A DNA stretch of 64,000 nucleotides. It comes from Pseudomonas sp. DG56-2 (GTDB taxonomy: Bacteria; Pseudomonadota; Gammaproteobacteria; Pseudomonadales; Pseudomonadaceae). Shown here piece after piece: positions 40,652 to 49,811 of the stretch. Both the position numbers and the translations under genes were made by a program. The number at the start of each line of letters is the position of its first letter. Within the stretch, counting starts at the first letter, position 1. The DNA lies in assembly GCF_004803755.1 (NCBI RefSeq), contig NZ_CP032311.1, positions 4,728,501 to 4,792,500 on the forward strand. Direction: 5' to 3'. The notes beneath the pieces are model-generated. The model saw only the letters and a list, made by a program, of their open reading frames with translations. It ran no database searches and was not told the DNA's origin.

Positions 40652-42025
40652 TCAATCGGCAGCGACGGCGGCCTTGTGGCCTTTCTTCTTCAACCAGAAA
40701 GCCACACCCAGTACCGCCAGCCAGGCTGGAATCAGCAACACCGAAATGCGGATGCCTGGGGTCAGGTACATGATGACCAGAATCAGGGCCAGAAAACCCA
40801 GGCACACATAGTTGGTCAGCGGATAGCCCCAGCTCTTGTAGAACGTCGTTTGGCCTGCAGCATGCTTGGCGCGACGGAACTTCAAGTGGGTAATGCTGAT
40901 AATGCCCCAGTTGATTACCAGCGATGACACCACCAACGCCATCAGCAAGCCAAAGGCTTCAGCCGGCATCAGGTAGTTGATTACCACACACAAGCCGGTC
41001 GCCAGCGCTGAAATCCCCAAGGCTGCCAACGGTACGCCCCTGGCATTGACCTTGAGCAGACGCTTGGGTGCATCACCCTGCACAGCCAGGCCGAAGAGCA
41101 TGCGGCTGTTGCAGTACACACAGCTGTTGTAGACCGAAAGCGCCGCGGTCAGCACCACCAGGTTGAGGATGGTGGCGACAACGTTGCTGTCCAGGGCATG
41201 AAAAATCATCACGAAGGGACTGCCGCCCTGCACTACTTTCTGCCACGGATACAATGCCAACAGCACTGCAAGGGCACCAATGTAGAAAATCAGAATGCGA
41301 TAGATAACCTGGTTAGTCGCGCGGGGAATGCTGTGCTTGGGATTGTCGGCTTCAGCGGCGGTGATACCCACCAGTTCCAGGCCACCGAAGGAAAACATGA
41401 TCACTGCCAGGGCCATCATCAGGCCACCGATGCCATTGGGGAAAAAGCCGCCGTGCTGCCACAGGTTGGCAACGCTGGCGTCAGGCCCACCATTGCCACT
41501 GATCAGCAAGTAGCCACCAAAGGCAATCATGCTGACGATGGCAACGACCTTGATCAAAGCAAACCAGAACTCCATCTCGCCAAAGACTTTCACCTGGCTA
41601 AGGTTGATCAGGTTGATTATCGCGAAGAAGATGGCGGCGGTCGCCCAGGTCGGAAAGCCCGGCCACCAATACTGAATGTAAATACCCACGGCCGTCAGTT
41701 CGGCCATACCAACCAGTACGTAGAGCACCCAGTAGTTCCAGCCGGACATGAACCCGGCGAACTCGCTCCAGTAGCGATGAGCGAAGTGGCTGAAGGTGCC
41801 GGACACCGGCTCTTCGACCACCATCTCACCCAACTGGCGCATGATGAAAAAGGCAATCACACCGGCAATGGCATAACCGAGCAATACTGAGGGGCCGGCC
41901 AGCTGGATTGTTTGTGCAATCCCAAGAAACAGACCGGTGCCGATAGCGCCCCCCAGCGCAATCAACTGGATATGGCGGTTTTTCAGCCCCCGGTGCAGCC
42001 GTTCTGGGGTGATCTCGTCTTGCAT
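40652..42025 (-). CDS. aroP: amino-acid permease, AroP type
   Basis: 457 residues, 12 helices, APC superfamily. Very near E. coli AroP in many stretches from memory (GLKNRHIQLIALGGAIGTGL, MRQLGEMVVEEPVSG, GGLELVGITAAEADNP, NSCVYCNSRMLFGLA). Likely proton symport of aromatic amino acids; proline- or histidine-type permeases of the same subfamily cannot be fully excluded. Convergent with the CMD gene. Confidence 0.9.
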   Translation of the reverse strand: MQDEITPERLHRGLKNRHIQLIALGGAIGTGLFLGIAQTIQLAGPSVLLGYAIAGVIAFFIMRQLGEMVVEEPVSGTFSHFAHRYWSEFAGFMSGWNYWVLYVLVGMAELTAVGIYIQYWWPGFPTWATAAIFFAIINLINLSQVKVFGEMEFWFALIKVVAIVSMIAFGGYLLISGNGGPDASVANLWQHGGFFPNGIGGLMMALAVIMFSFGGLELVGITAAEADNPKHSIPRATNQVIYRILIFYIGALAVLLALYPWQKVVQGGSPFVMIFHALDSNVVATILNLVVLTAALSVYNSCVYCNSRMLFGLAVQGDAPKRLLKVNARGVPLAALGISALATGLCVVINYLMPAEAFGLLMALVVSSLVINWGIISITHLKFRRAKHAAGQTTFYKSWGYPLTNYVCLGFLALILVIMYLTPGIRISVLLIPAWLAVLGVAFWLKKKGHKAAVAAD

Positions 42026-42076
42026 GAAGTGTCCTCGAAGGTAAGAGGCAGTATTGGAATTATTTTTTTACAGAAT

Positions 42077-43018
42077 CTAGATCCAGCCGCCCCACTGCAA
42101 GAAAAAGATGCCGATATTGGTGGTAATCGCTGCCATCAGCGTAGTTATTACGATGATCGCTGCGGCTAGCTGATGGTTGCCATTGCTGGATCGGGCCATC
42201 ACATAGCTAGCAGCTGCCGTGGGACTACCGAAATAGAGGAACAAAATACCCAGTTCGGCGCCACGAAAACCACAGAGAAAAGCACCCACGGTGGCCAGTA
42301 GTGGCAGCCAGACCATTTTCAGCAGACTGACACTCACCGCCAACCCGCCACTTTGGCGCAGGGACGTCAGCGACAATGTGCCACCGATGCAAATCAGTGC
42401 CAGCGGCAAGGTCATTTGTGCAAGGTAATCGCTCGAGGTCAGCAGCCAATTAGGCAATGCAACCTGCCCATAAGCGAGCAGAGCCGCGAGCAGCACACTG
42501 ATGATCAGTGGGTTGCGCAGAATGCTTTTGCAGATACTCCAGGGGTCGGACTTGGCACTGGGGCTGTACACCGCAAGCACCACCACTGATAGCGAGTTGT
42601 AGAGCAGGATGACCAGGCCGGCGAGAATAGCGCCGAGTGAAATGCCATAGTCGCCATACATGCTCGCCGCCAGCGCCAGACCAATCACCCCGTTGTTGCC
42701 GCGAAACGCACCTTGGGTGTAGATCCCGCGGTCTTCCCGCGGGCAACGCCAGATTGCCATGCCCCAGGCCAGACCAAAGCCGATAAGGGTGGCGGCGGCA
42801 AAATAGAGCAGCAATTGCGGCTGCACTGCCGTGGTCAGGTCGGCGTGATAAATCCCCAGGAACAGCAGCGCCGGCATACAAACGTTGAACACCAATGCCG
42901 AGGCGGTGTGGATAAAGCCGTCGTTGATTGCATGGATACGTTTGAGCAGCACGCCCATGAACAACATGGCAAACACAGGTGCCGTGATGTTCAGCGTCTG
43001 AAGGAAAAGGGCGAGCAT
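42077..43018 (-). CDS. AEC-family (auxin efflux carrier) transporter
   Basis: 313 residues, about ten helices, with the family pattern LNITAPVFAMLFMGVLLKRI near the start and PLALICIGGTLSL in the second half. Bacterial members include malonate and malate carriers; the substrate is unknown here. ATG 43018 preferred over TTG 43024. Same strand as aroP, 51 bases away, with a run of seven T in the gap. Confidence 0.88.
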   Translation of the reverse strand: MLALFLQTLNITAPVFAMLFMGVLLKRIHAINDGFIHTASALVFNVCMPALLFLGIYHADLTTAVQPQLLLYFAAATLIGFGLAWGMAIWRCPREDRGIYTQGAFRGNNGVIGLALAASMYGDYGISLGAILAGLVILLYNSLSVVVLAVYSPSAKSDPWSICKSILRNPLIISVLLAALLAYGQVALPNWLLTSSDYLAQMTLPLALICIGGTLSLTSLRQSGGLAVSVSLLKMVWLPLLATVGAFLCGFRGAELGILFLYFGSPTAAASYVMARSSNGNHQLAAAIIVITTLMAAITTNIGIFFLQWGGWI

Positions 43019-43125
43019 GCGCAAGGGTTCCGTGGGTTGTCGTTAGGTGGCTAATGATACGCCAGCAACGACGCCACGCAATCGCAGAGCAGGTCTACGC
43101 CCATTGGGGCACCCAAGAATATGTT

Positions 43126-43686
43126 TCAGCGCCGAACCGGGCGCTTCTGCAGTTTGCGCTGCAAGGTACGACGATGCATACCCAGGGCACGTGCCGTGGC
43201 AGAGATATTACCTTCGTGCTCGGTCAACACGCGCTGAATATGTTCCCACTGCAGACGGTCTACCGACATCGGGTTTTCCGGTACCAGGCTGTCAAGATCT
43301 GCGTGGGTGGACAACAAGGCCGCCAGTACATCGTCGGCATCGGCCGGTTTGCACAGGTAGTTGCAGGCGCCGCGCTTGATGGCTTCCACCGCCGTAGCGA
43401 TACTCGAGTAACCGGTGAGGATCACCACGCGCATTTCCGGATCGAGTTCAAGCAGCTTGGGCAACAACACCAGGCCCGAGTCGCCATCCATCTTCAAATC
43501 CAGGGCGGCGTAGTCCGGTACATCCTGCTGGGCAAGCAACAACCCCTCTTCAGCGGAACCCGCCGTGCTCACGCGAAAACCTCGGCGACTCATGGCCCGC
43601 GCCATGACTCGAGTAAAGGTGGCGTCGTCGTCTACCAGCAACAAGTGCGGGAGCTCTTCGCCTTCAACCTGGATTTCATCACTCAT
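43126..43686 (-). CDS. roxR: redox response regulator RoxR (RegA/PrrA family)
   Basis: 186 residues. Receiver domain with the acidic pair in LLLVDDDATF, phosphoacceptor D63 (ALDLKMDG) and K in CKPADADD; then a Fis-type helix-turn-helix at the C-terminus (GNISATARALGMHRRTLQRK). RegA-type regulators control respiratory oxidases and cyanide tolerance in Pseudomonas. The ATG overlaps the roxS stop (TGATG). Confidence 0.94.
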   Translation of the reverse strand: MSDEIQVEGEELPHLLLVDDDATFTRVMARAMSRRGFRVSTAGSAEEGLLLAQQDVPDYAALDLKMDGDSGLVLLPKLLELDPEMRVVILTGYSSIATAVEAIKRGACNYLCKPADADDVLAALLSTHADLDSLVPENPMSVDRLQWEHIQRVLTEHEGNISATARALGMHRRTLQRKLQKRPVRR

Positions 43687-44942
43687 CACACATCTCCTCG
43701 CGCGTCACGCGGCAGGCGTAGCTCAGTGAGCGTACCGCCCTCTTCATGACTATAGAGTTTTACCGAGCCGCCAGCACGGGTAACGCTGGCCTTGCTCAAG
43801 AACAGGCCTAGGCCGAAACCCTTGCCCTTGGTAGTAAAGAAAGGTTTTCCGATCGATTCGGCTATGGCAGCCGGCACGCCCGGGCCATGATCGCGGATGC
43901 TGATCAGTACATCCTGGGCGTCCCAATCCAGGCGCACTTCGAGGTCATCCGGACAGGCATCGGCTGCATTGTTCAACAGGTTCAGTAGCGCCTGAGTAAG
44001 GTCCGGCGGTGGCGCCAGTTGCGGTACGCTGCCTTGCCCCAGGCGCTGAAAGCGATAGCTGGCCTCGGGACGCATCAAGTGCCAGCGATTGAGTGCCTCA
44101 TCCAGCCAGGCAGTAACATCTTGAAGCTCCACCGCCATACGCCGGTTGGCTTCTGCAGCGCGCACAAGATTCTGCAGGGTTTCCTTGCACAACTTGACCT
44201 GATCCTGCAGCACCGCCAGGTCTTCCTGCAGCAATGGATCGTGGTGGTCCTGGCGCATTTCCTTGATCAGGACGCTCATGGTCGCCAGCGGCGTGCCCAA
44301 CTCATGGGCAGCACCGGCGGCCTGAGTGGCGACAGCCAGCAACTGTTCGTCGCGCAGCCCTTCTTCGCGCCGCTCTGCACGCAACTGTTCCTGGCGACGT
44401 AACTCTTCAGCCATCTTCGCCGCAAAGAATGTGATCACCGCAGCAGCCAGGGCAATACTCAACCACATGCCGTAGACCTGCATTTTCTCCCGCGCCATAG
44501 GGAAGGTTTCCAGCGGGTAAAACTGCACCAGCAACAAACTGTAGGCCGCCAGGGCGATGCCCGAGAGCACCAATGAGTAGACCCAGGGCAAGGTCACCGC
44601 GGCAATAGCCAGAGGCACCAGGTAATAAGAAACGAATGGGTTGGTCGAGCCACCGGAGTAATACAACAAGGCGCTGTGGATCAACAGGTCGCAAGCGAGC
44701 TGGAAGGCGTATTCGAGTTCGGTGACCGGCAGCGACAAACGCAGGCGCAAGGCCGTAAAGGCACACAACAGGCTCGACAGGCCGAGCGTAATGACCAGCG
44801 ACAACCAAGGCAGCGGCAGCAAGTCGGTCCAGTAGGCGACGCCCACCGAGCCTGCCTGGGCAGCCAGTACCAGAATGCGGATGAAGGTCAGGCGCCAGAG
44901 GTTCTGACGAGTTGCAGAAAGCATTTGTACGGGGGCGAGCAT
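43686..44942 (-). CDS. roxS: redox sensor histidine kinase RoxS (RegB/PrrB family)
   Basis: 418 residues. Six N-terminal helices carry the quinone-binding heptapeptide GGSTNPF at 97-103. H213 (GAAHELGTPLATM) is the phosphorylated His. C252 (VKLCKETLQNL) aligns with the redox-active Cys of RegB. The HATPase has NLLNNAADA and GLGLFLSKA. Senses the ubiquinone pool and signals to RoxR. ATG 44942 is chosen (AGGAG upstream). Confidence 0.94.
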   Translation of the reverse strand: MLAPVQMLSATRQNLWRLTFIRILVLAAQAGSVGVAYWTDLLPLPWLSLVITLGLSSLLCAFTALRLRLSLPVTELEYAFQLACDLLIHSALLYYSGGSTNPFVSYYLVPLAIAAVTLPWVYSLVLSGIALAAYSLLLVQFYPLETFPMAREKMQVYGMWLSIALAAAVITFFAAKMAEELRRQEQLRAERREEGLRDEQLLAVATQAAGAAHELGTPLATMSVLIKEMRQDHHDPLLQEDLAVLQDQVKLCKETLQNLVRAAEANRRMAVELQDVTAWLDEALNRWHLMRPEASYRFQRLGQGSVPQLAPPPDLTQALLNLLNNAADACPDDLEVRLDWDAQDVLISIRDHGPGVPAAIAESIGKPFFTTKGKGFGLGLFLSKASVTRAGGSVKLYSHEEGGTLTELRLPRDARGDV

Positions 44943-45144
44943 GAGCTCTCCTGATGAGTGCTCCAGGGCGAATCGTGGCGAGTATACCGAAGCTGCACCG
45001 TGGTCTGCAGGGATGCGGCAAAGCGCCACACTTTTTTACACAACAATGATGGCCTTTTTGAACCTCACTACACTGTTGCCAGTCTTATGAGCCTGCGTGG
45101 AATGGATTTCACAGCGTCCACGCCTCATTTTCAAGGAGTCATAC

Positions 45145-45858
45145 ATGCTTAATTCCCGTCGCAGCGCTGCTCTCGTGATGGCCTCCAGCCTGCTTGCCAG
45201 CCTTCCTGCCTTGGCAGAAGAGCCACGCTACAACCAGATCTCGCTGCGTGCTGAAGTCAGCAAAGAAGTTGCACGTGACTTGATGATTGTGACTTTGTAC
45301 AGCGAAGCGCAGAACACCGACCCGGGCAAGCTGGCAAAAGAGATCACTGAGACCATGAACAAGGCGGTGGAGCAGGCCCGCGACGTCAAGGAGATCAAGA
45401 TCAGTCAGGGCAGCCGCAACAGCTACCCGATTTACGACAACAAAGGCCAGAAAATCACTGGATGGCGTGAACGTGCCGAACTGCGCCTGGAAAGCGCCGA
45501 CTTCCCGGCCTTGTCGAAGCTCACCGGTACCTTGCTGCAAGACCTGAAAATGGGCGGCATGGATTTCTCCATCGCCCCGGCAACGCGCAAGATCAGCGAA
45601 GACGACTTGCTCAAGGATGCAGTCAACGCCTTCAAGGCCCGTGCGCAGTTGGCCACTGAAGCTTTGGGTGGCAAGGGCTACAAAGTCGTCAACCTGAACC
45701 TCAATAGCAGCGGTTATCCGCATCCGTATGCCCGCAGTGCGCCTATGATGATGAAAGCGAGCATGGCCGAAGATGCAGCACCCGCGCCGGAAATCGAAGC
45801 GGGTACCAGCCAGGTCACCCTCAGTGCCGACGGTACCATTGAAATCCAGATGCCTTAA
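45145..45858 (+). CDS. SIMPL-domain (DUF541) periplasmic protein
   Basis: 237 residues with a signal peptide (MLNSRRSAALVMASSLLA, cleaved near ALA-EE). The rest is the SIMPL/OMP26 domain: ISLRAEVSKEVARDLMIVTL, NSYPIYDNKGQKITGWRERAE, VNLNLNSSGYPHPY. Such periplasmic proteins are linked to oxidative stress or channel-like assemblies but have no settled function. Divergent from roxS; the same pair flanks dpp in other pseudomonads. AGGAG is seven bases upstream. Confidence 0.9.
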   Translation: MLNSRRSAALVMASSLLASLPALAEEPRYNQISLRAEVSKEVARDLMIVTLYSEAQNTDPGKLAKEITETMNKAVEQARDVKEIKISQGSRNSYPIYDNKGQKITGWRERAELRLESADFPALSKLTGTLLQDLKMGGMDFSIAPATRKISEDDLLKDAVNAFKARAQLATEALGGKGYKVVNLNLNSSGYPHPYARSAPMMMKASMAEDAAPAPEIEAGTSQVTLSADGTIEIQMP

Positions 45859-45878
45859 GTAGCGTTACCTTTTGTACT

Positions 45879-45906
45879 GTTCGCGGTAGCTGAGGCTGCC
45901 GCGAAC
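45879..45906. terminator. hairpin after the SIMPL gene
   Basis: GTTCGCGGTAGC-TGAG-GCTGCCGCGAAC, twelve pairs including one G-T wobble, 20 bases past the stop. Without a T-run it is a terminator only by position. Confidence 0.5.
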
Positions 45907-45919
45907 CCCACTACATTCA

Positions 45920-45953
45920 GCACCTCAACGCACCAATGTGGTGCCTTAGGTGC
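45920..45953. repeat. nested inverted repeat
   Basis: GCACCT-CAAC-GCACCA-ATG-TGGTGC-CTT-AGGTGC: an inner and an outer 6-base stem, stacked, with a three-base loop. Confidence 0.6.
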
Positions 45954-46155
45954 GCCCGCCAACATGTAACATCTTCGAAACATCCATAAATTGAACCGCG
46001 CAAACGTTTAACTTCGTAGAAAAATTATACTGAGGCGACATTCCTGTACGTTCGTTCCACTGTTTGTCATCACGTATCAAATTCACTCTTGCATTAGGTA
46101 CGGGCCCTGCATAAGTATCCAAAGGTCGGCTCACAAGGCCACCTCTATTAAAAAT

Positions 46156-46163
46156 GACAACAA
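46156..46163 (+). promoter_or_regulatory. A-rich Hfq/Crc-type motif before first dppA
   Basis: GACAACAA matches AANAANAA at seven of eight positions, eleven bases before the ATG. Hfq and Crc repress translation at such sites in Pseudomonas. Confidence 0.45.
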
Positions 46164-46173
46164 TGAGGCCACC

Positions 46174-47799
46174 ATGCTCAAACACGCGGTCATTCCGTTT
46201 CTAGTCGGCGCCGGCTTGCTTGCCAGCGCTCCATCCGCCCTAGCGGCGACTAACCTGGTGTTTTGCTCCGAAGGCAGTCCCGCTGGCTTCGACCCGGGGC
46301 AGTACACCACCGGAACAGACTTCGATGCTTCAGCCGAGACTGTCTTCAACCGATTGAGCCAGTTCGAGCGCGGCGGCACGGCAGTAATTCCAGGTCTGGC
46401 AACCAGCTGGGACGTTTCCCCCGACGGCCTGACCTACACCTTCCACTTGCGTGAAGGGGTTAAATTCCATACCACCGACTTCTTCAAGCCAACCCGCGAA
46501 TTCAACGCCGACGATGTCCTGTTCACCTTCAATCGAATGCTCGACAAGGACATGCCGTTCCGCAAGGCCTATCCAACCGAGTTCCCGTACTTCACTGACA
46601 TGGGCATGGACAAAAACATCGCCAAGGTCGAGAAGATCGACGATCACACCGTCAGGTTCACCCTCAATGGTGTCGACGCAGCATTCATCCAGAACATGGC
46701 GATGAGCTTCGCCTCAATCCAGTCCGCCGAATACGCCGAGCAATTGCTCAAGCAGGGCAAACCCGCCGATCTCAATCAAAAGCCGATCGGCACCGGTCCT
46801 TTCGTGTTCAGCAAATACCAGAAAGATGCGCAGATCCGCTTCAAGGGCAACAAGGACTACTGGCAACCCGATGACGTGAAGATCGATAACCTGATCTTCG
46901 CCATCACCACCGACGCTTCGGTGCGGATGCAGAAGCTGAAGAAAAACGAATGCCAGGTCACGCTGTTCCCACGACCCGCCGACATCGAGCCACTCAAGGC
47001 AGACCCGAACCTGAAGATGCCCGACCAGGCCGGTTTCAACCTCGGCTACATCGCCTACAACGTGATGGACAAGATAAAGGGCAGCAACGAACCCAACCCC
47101 ATGGCCCAACTCAAGGTTCGCCAGGCCCTGGACATGGCGGTGAACAAACAGCAGATCATCGACTCGGTCTACCAAGGTGCCGGGCAACTGGCGGTCAACG
47201 CTATGCCGCCAACCCAATGGTCCTACGACACCACCATCAAAGATGTGCCATACGATCCGGAAAAAGCCAAACAGTTGCTCAAGGAAGCCGGGGTCAAAGA
47301 AGGCACCGAGATCACCCTATGGGCCATGCCGGTTCAACGCCCCTACAACCCCAACGCCAAATTGATGGCCGAAATGCTGCAGTCCGACTGGGGCAAGATC
47401 GGTATCAAGGCCAAGATCATCAGCTACGAGTGGGGCGAGTACATCAAGCGCTCCAAGGGCGGCGAGAACGGCGCAATGCTGATTGGTTGGAGCGGTGACA
47501 ACGGCGACCCGGACAACTGGCTTGGCACTCTGTTCGGCTGCGACGCCATCAGCGGTAACAACTTCTCGAAATGGTGTGACCCTGAATACGACAAGCTGAT
47601 CAAAGAGGCCAAGGCCACTTCTGACCAAGCCAAGCGTACCGAGCTGTACAAGCAAGCCCAGCATCGCCTCAAAGACCAGGTTCCAATGACACCGATCGCT
47701 CACTCGACGGTGTATCAACCTATGCGCGCCACCGTACAGGACTTCAAGATCAGCCCATTCGGCTTGAACTCCTTCTATGGGGTCAGCGTCAGCAAATAG
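46174..47799 (+). CDS. dppA: dipeptide ABC transporter binding protein (DppA type), copy 1
   Basis: 541 residues with a signal peptide (MLKHAVIPFLVGAGLLASAP). Family 5 solute-binding protein: LVFCSEGSPAGFDPGQYTTG, LREGVKFHTTDFFKPTREFN, GWSGDNGDPDNWLGTLFGCD. The Asp in GDNGDPDN is the site that binds the peptide amino terminus in DppA. It is nearly the twin of the next binding protein. A mixed di-/tripeptide role is inferred from the P. aeruginosa dpp system. Confidence 0.93.
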   Translation: MLKHAVIPFLVGAGLLASAPSALAATNLVFCSEGSPAGFDPGQYTTGTDFDASAETVFNRLSQFERGGTAVIPGLATSWDVSPDGLTYTFHLREGVKFHTTDFFKPTREFNADDVLFTFNRMLDKDMPFRKAYPTEFPYFTDMGMDKNIAKVEKIDDHTVRFTLNGVDAAFIQNMAMSFASIQSAEYAEQLLKQGKPADLNQKPIGTGPFVFSKYQKDAQIRFKGNKDYWQPDDVKIDNLIFAITTDASVRMQKLKKNECQVTLFPRPADIEPLKADPNLKMPDQAGFNLGYIAYNVMDKIKGSNEPNPMAQLKVRQALDMAVNKQQIIDSVYQGAGQLAVNAMPPTQWSYDTTIKDVPYDPEKAKQLLKEAGVKEGTEITLWAMPVQRPYNPNAKLMAEMLQSDWGKIGIKAKIISYEWGEYIKRSKGGENGAMLIGWSGDNGDPDNWLGTLFGCDAISGNNFSKWCDPEYDKLIKEAKATSDQAKRTELYKQAQHRLKDQVPMTPIAHSTVYQPMRATVQDFKISPFGLNSFYGVSVSK

Positions 47800-47809
47800 C
47801 CGCCAACTT

Positions 47810-47846
47810 CTTCAGCCTTGCGACGCAATGACGTCCAGGGCTGAAG
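47810..47846. other. hairpin after dppA copy 1
   Basis: CTTCAGCC (47810-47817) pairs with GGCTGAAG (47839-47846), loop 21 bases, shortly after the stop. Weak terminator candidate; the rest of the 250-base gap to the next gene shows no gene. Confidence 0.35.
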
Positions 47847-48025
47847 CCCGAGGCTTGGCAGGCAATCCGCCCGTGCAACGACAAGGAAAAGTCGTACCGC
47901 ACTCTCGGAATCTTCCTACACATCTATACGGAATTGTACCTCGCTGAAGTGCGCTGATGGCCTTACCGTCAAAGCTCCACTTCAGTCGGTGCGATCCGCA
48001 TGGCTGTGCGCCTTGAACCGCTCAA

Positions 48026-48033
48026 AACAACAA
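48026..48033 (+). promoter_or_regulatory. Hfq/Crc-type CA motif before dppA copy 2
   Basis: AACAACAA is an exact AANAANAA, directly before the AAGGG ribosome site and 17 bases before the ATG. Confidence 0.5.
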
Positions 48034-48050
48034 GAGAGAAGGGATTGCCC

Positions 48051-49643
48051 ATGCGCCATACCTCCATTTTTGCAGCTTTACTGGGCCTCGGCCTGCTCAC
48101 CCAGGCCCCCCAGGGGCTGGCCAAGAACCTGGTGTTCTGCTCCGAAGGCAGCCCAGGCGGTTTCGACACCGCCCAATACACCAGCGCCACCGACAACGAC
48201 GCCGCCGAGCCGATCTATAACCGCCTGGTAGAGTTCGAACGCGGAGCTACCGCAGTAAAGCCAGCGCTGGCAAAAAGCTGGGAGGTTTCGCCGGACGGCC
48301 TGACCTACACCTTCCACCTGCGCGAAGGGGTCAAATTTCACAGCAACAAGGAATTCACGCCGACCCGCGAGTTCGACGCCGACGACGTGCTATTCACTTT
48401 CAAGCGCATGCTCGACCGCGAACACCCTTTTCGCAAGGCCTATCCCACCGAGTTTCCCTATTTCACCAGCATGAGCCTGGACAAAAACATTGCCCGGATC
48501 GAGAGAACCGACGCGATGACAGTGGTATTCACCCTCAACAGCGTCGATGCCGCTTTCGTGCAGAACCTGGCAATGAGCTTTGCTTCGATCCTTTCCGCCG
48601 AATACGCCCACCAGCTGATGACCTCTGGCCGGCCCAGCGATATCAACCAGAAACCCATCGGCACCGGTCCGTTCGTATTTCAGCGCTATCAGAAGGACTC
48701 GCAGATCCGCTACCGCGGCAACAAGGATTACTGGGACCCCAGCCAGGTCAAGATCGAGCAACTGATCTTCTCGATCAACGTCGACCCCTCGGTACGCATC
48801 CAAAAACTGCGCAAGGACGAGTGTCAGGTCACCCTCAATCCCCGCCCTGCCGACCTCGACAGCCTCAAGCGTGATCCAAAACTGCAGGTCATCGAAAAGC
48901 CCGGGTTCAACCTCGGCTACATCGCCTACAACGTTCAACACAAACCGTTCGACCAGCTCGAAGTACGCCAGGCGATGGATATGGCGGTGAACAAGTCGGC
49001 CATCGTCAAAGCGGTGTACCAACATGCCGGACAACTGGCGGTCGGCAGCATGCCACCCACGCAATGGTCCTACGACGACACCATCAAGGATGCAGATTAC
49101 AACCCGGACAAAGCCCGCGAGCTGCTCAAGGCTGCAGGCGTCAAAGAAGGCAGCGAAATCACCCTGTGGGCTATGCCTGTGCAACGCCCCTACAACCCCA
49201 ACGCTAAGCTGATGGCCGAAATGCTCCAGGCTGACTGGAGCAAAATCGGCTTCAAAGTGAAAATTGTCAGCTACGAGTGGGGGGAATATCTCAAGCGCAC
49301 CAAGGATGGTGAACACGATGTAACGCTGATCGGCTGGACCGGTGACAACGGCGACCCAGACAACTGGCTGGGCACGCTCTACAGCTGTGATGCGATTGGC
49401 AGCAACAACTATTCAATGTGGTGTGACCCGCAGTATGACGCTCTGGTCAAGCAAGCCAAGACCGTTACCGACCGCGAGCAACGCACCGTTCTCTACAAAC
49501 AGGCGCAACAACGGCTGCGACAGCAATTGCCTATCACCCCGATTGCGCACTCGACGGTCAACCAGCCGCTCAGTGCCAAGGTCGTGGATTTCAAGGTCAG
49601 TCCGTTCGGACGTAACAGCTTCTCAGGCGTCAGCACCGAATAA
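48051..49643 (+). CDS. dipeptide ABC transporter binding protein (DppA type), copy 2
   Basis: 530 residues. Signal MRHTSIFAALLGLGLLTQAP. Closely related to copy 1 in most blocks (NLVFCSEGSPGGFDTAQYTS; GWTGDNGDPDNWLGTLYSCD), so the pair looks like a tandem duplication. ATG 48051 is chosen over an open upstream extension because it is followed by the signal peptide. Different copies of such proteins in P. aeruginosa prefer different dipeptides, so this copy probably widens substrate range. Confidence 0.92.
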   Translation: MRHTSIFAALLGLGLLTQAPQGLAKNLVFCSEGSPGGFDTAQYTSATDNDAAEPIYNRLVEFERGATAVKPALAKSWEVSPDGLTYTFHLREGVKFHSNKEFTPTREFDADDVLFTFKRMLDREHPFRKAYPTEFPYFTSMSLDKNIARIERTDAMTVVFTLNSVDAAFVQNLAMSFASILSAEYAHQLMTSGRPSDINQKPIGTGPFVFQRYQKDSQIRYRGNKDYWDPSQVKIEQLIFSINVDPSVRIQKLRKDECQVTLNPRPADLDSLKRDPKLQVIEKPGFNLGYIAYNVQHKPFDQLEVRQAMDMAVNKSAIVKAVYQHAGQLAVGSMPPTQWSYDDTIKDADYNPDKARELLKAAGVKEGSEITLWAMPVQRPYNPNAKLMAEMLQADWSKIGFKVKIVSYEWGEYLKRTKDGEHDVTLIGWTGDNGDPDNWLGTLYSCDAIGSNNYSMWCDPQYDALVKQAKTVTDREQRTVLYKQAQQRLRQQLPITPIAHSTVNQPLSAKVVDFKVSPFGRNSFSGVSTE

Positions 49644-49782
49644 AAACCGGGATCGTCCAAGGGGGTGAACACCATCCCCACGGGCGATCGTTGCCCGAAT
49701 AAGACCGTTTGTGCTCAAGCAAACGTTTGCAAGGCTTGCTGCAACCGGCAAGACGCCCAGCTCACGAGGCCAGGCGGCAACT

Positions 49783-49803
49783 AAAAAAAGAAAAGAAAAG
49801 GGA
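49783..49803 (+). promoter_or_regulatory. A-rich Hfq/Crc-type tract at the opdP ribosome site
   Basis: A run AAAAAAAGAAAAGAAAAGGG contains several overlapping AANAANAA matches and runs straight into GGGAG, the ribosome site of opdP. Confidence 0.5.
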
Positions 49804-49811
49804 GCTTCAAC

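Larger units (their letters stand above)
45859..46173. other. 315-base structured intergenic region before the first dppA
   Basis: No convincing gene. It holds a 12-base hairpin (45879-45906, one G-T pair) at the end of the SIMPL gene, a nested hairpin at 45920-45953, and then an AT-richer ~200-base stretch with TTATAC/TATACT near 46025 as the only -10-like sequence. A CA-type A-rich motif lies at 46156-46163 next to the dppA start. Confidence 0.6.

Noticed and set aside
49650..49700. Possible terminator GGGGGTG...CCATCCCC after dppA copy 2
   Set aside because: Pairing is imperfect and no T-run follows; not strong enough to list as a terminator.
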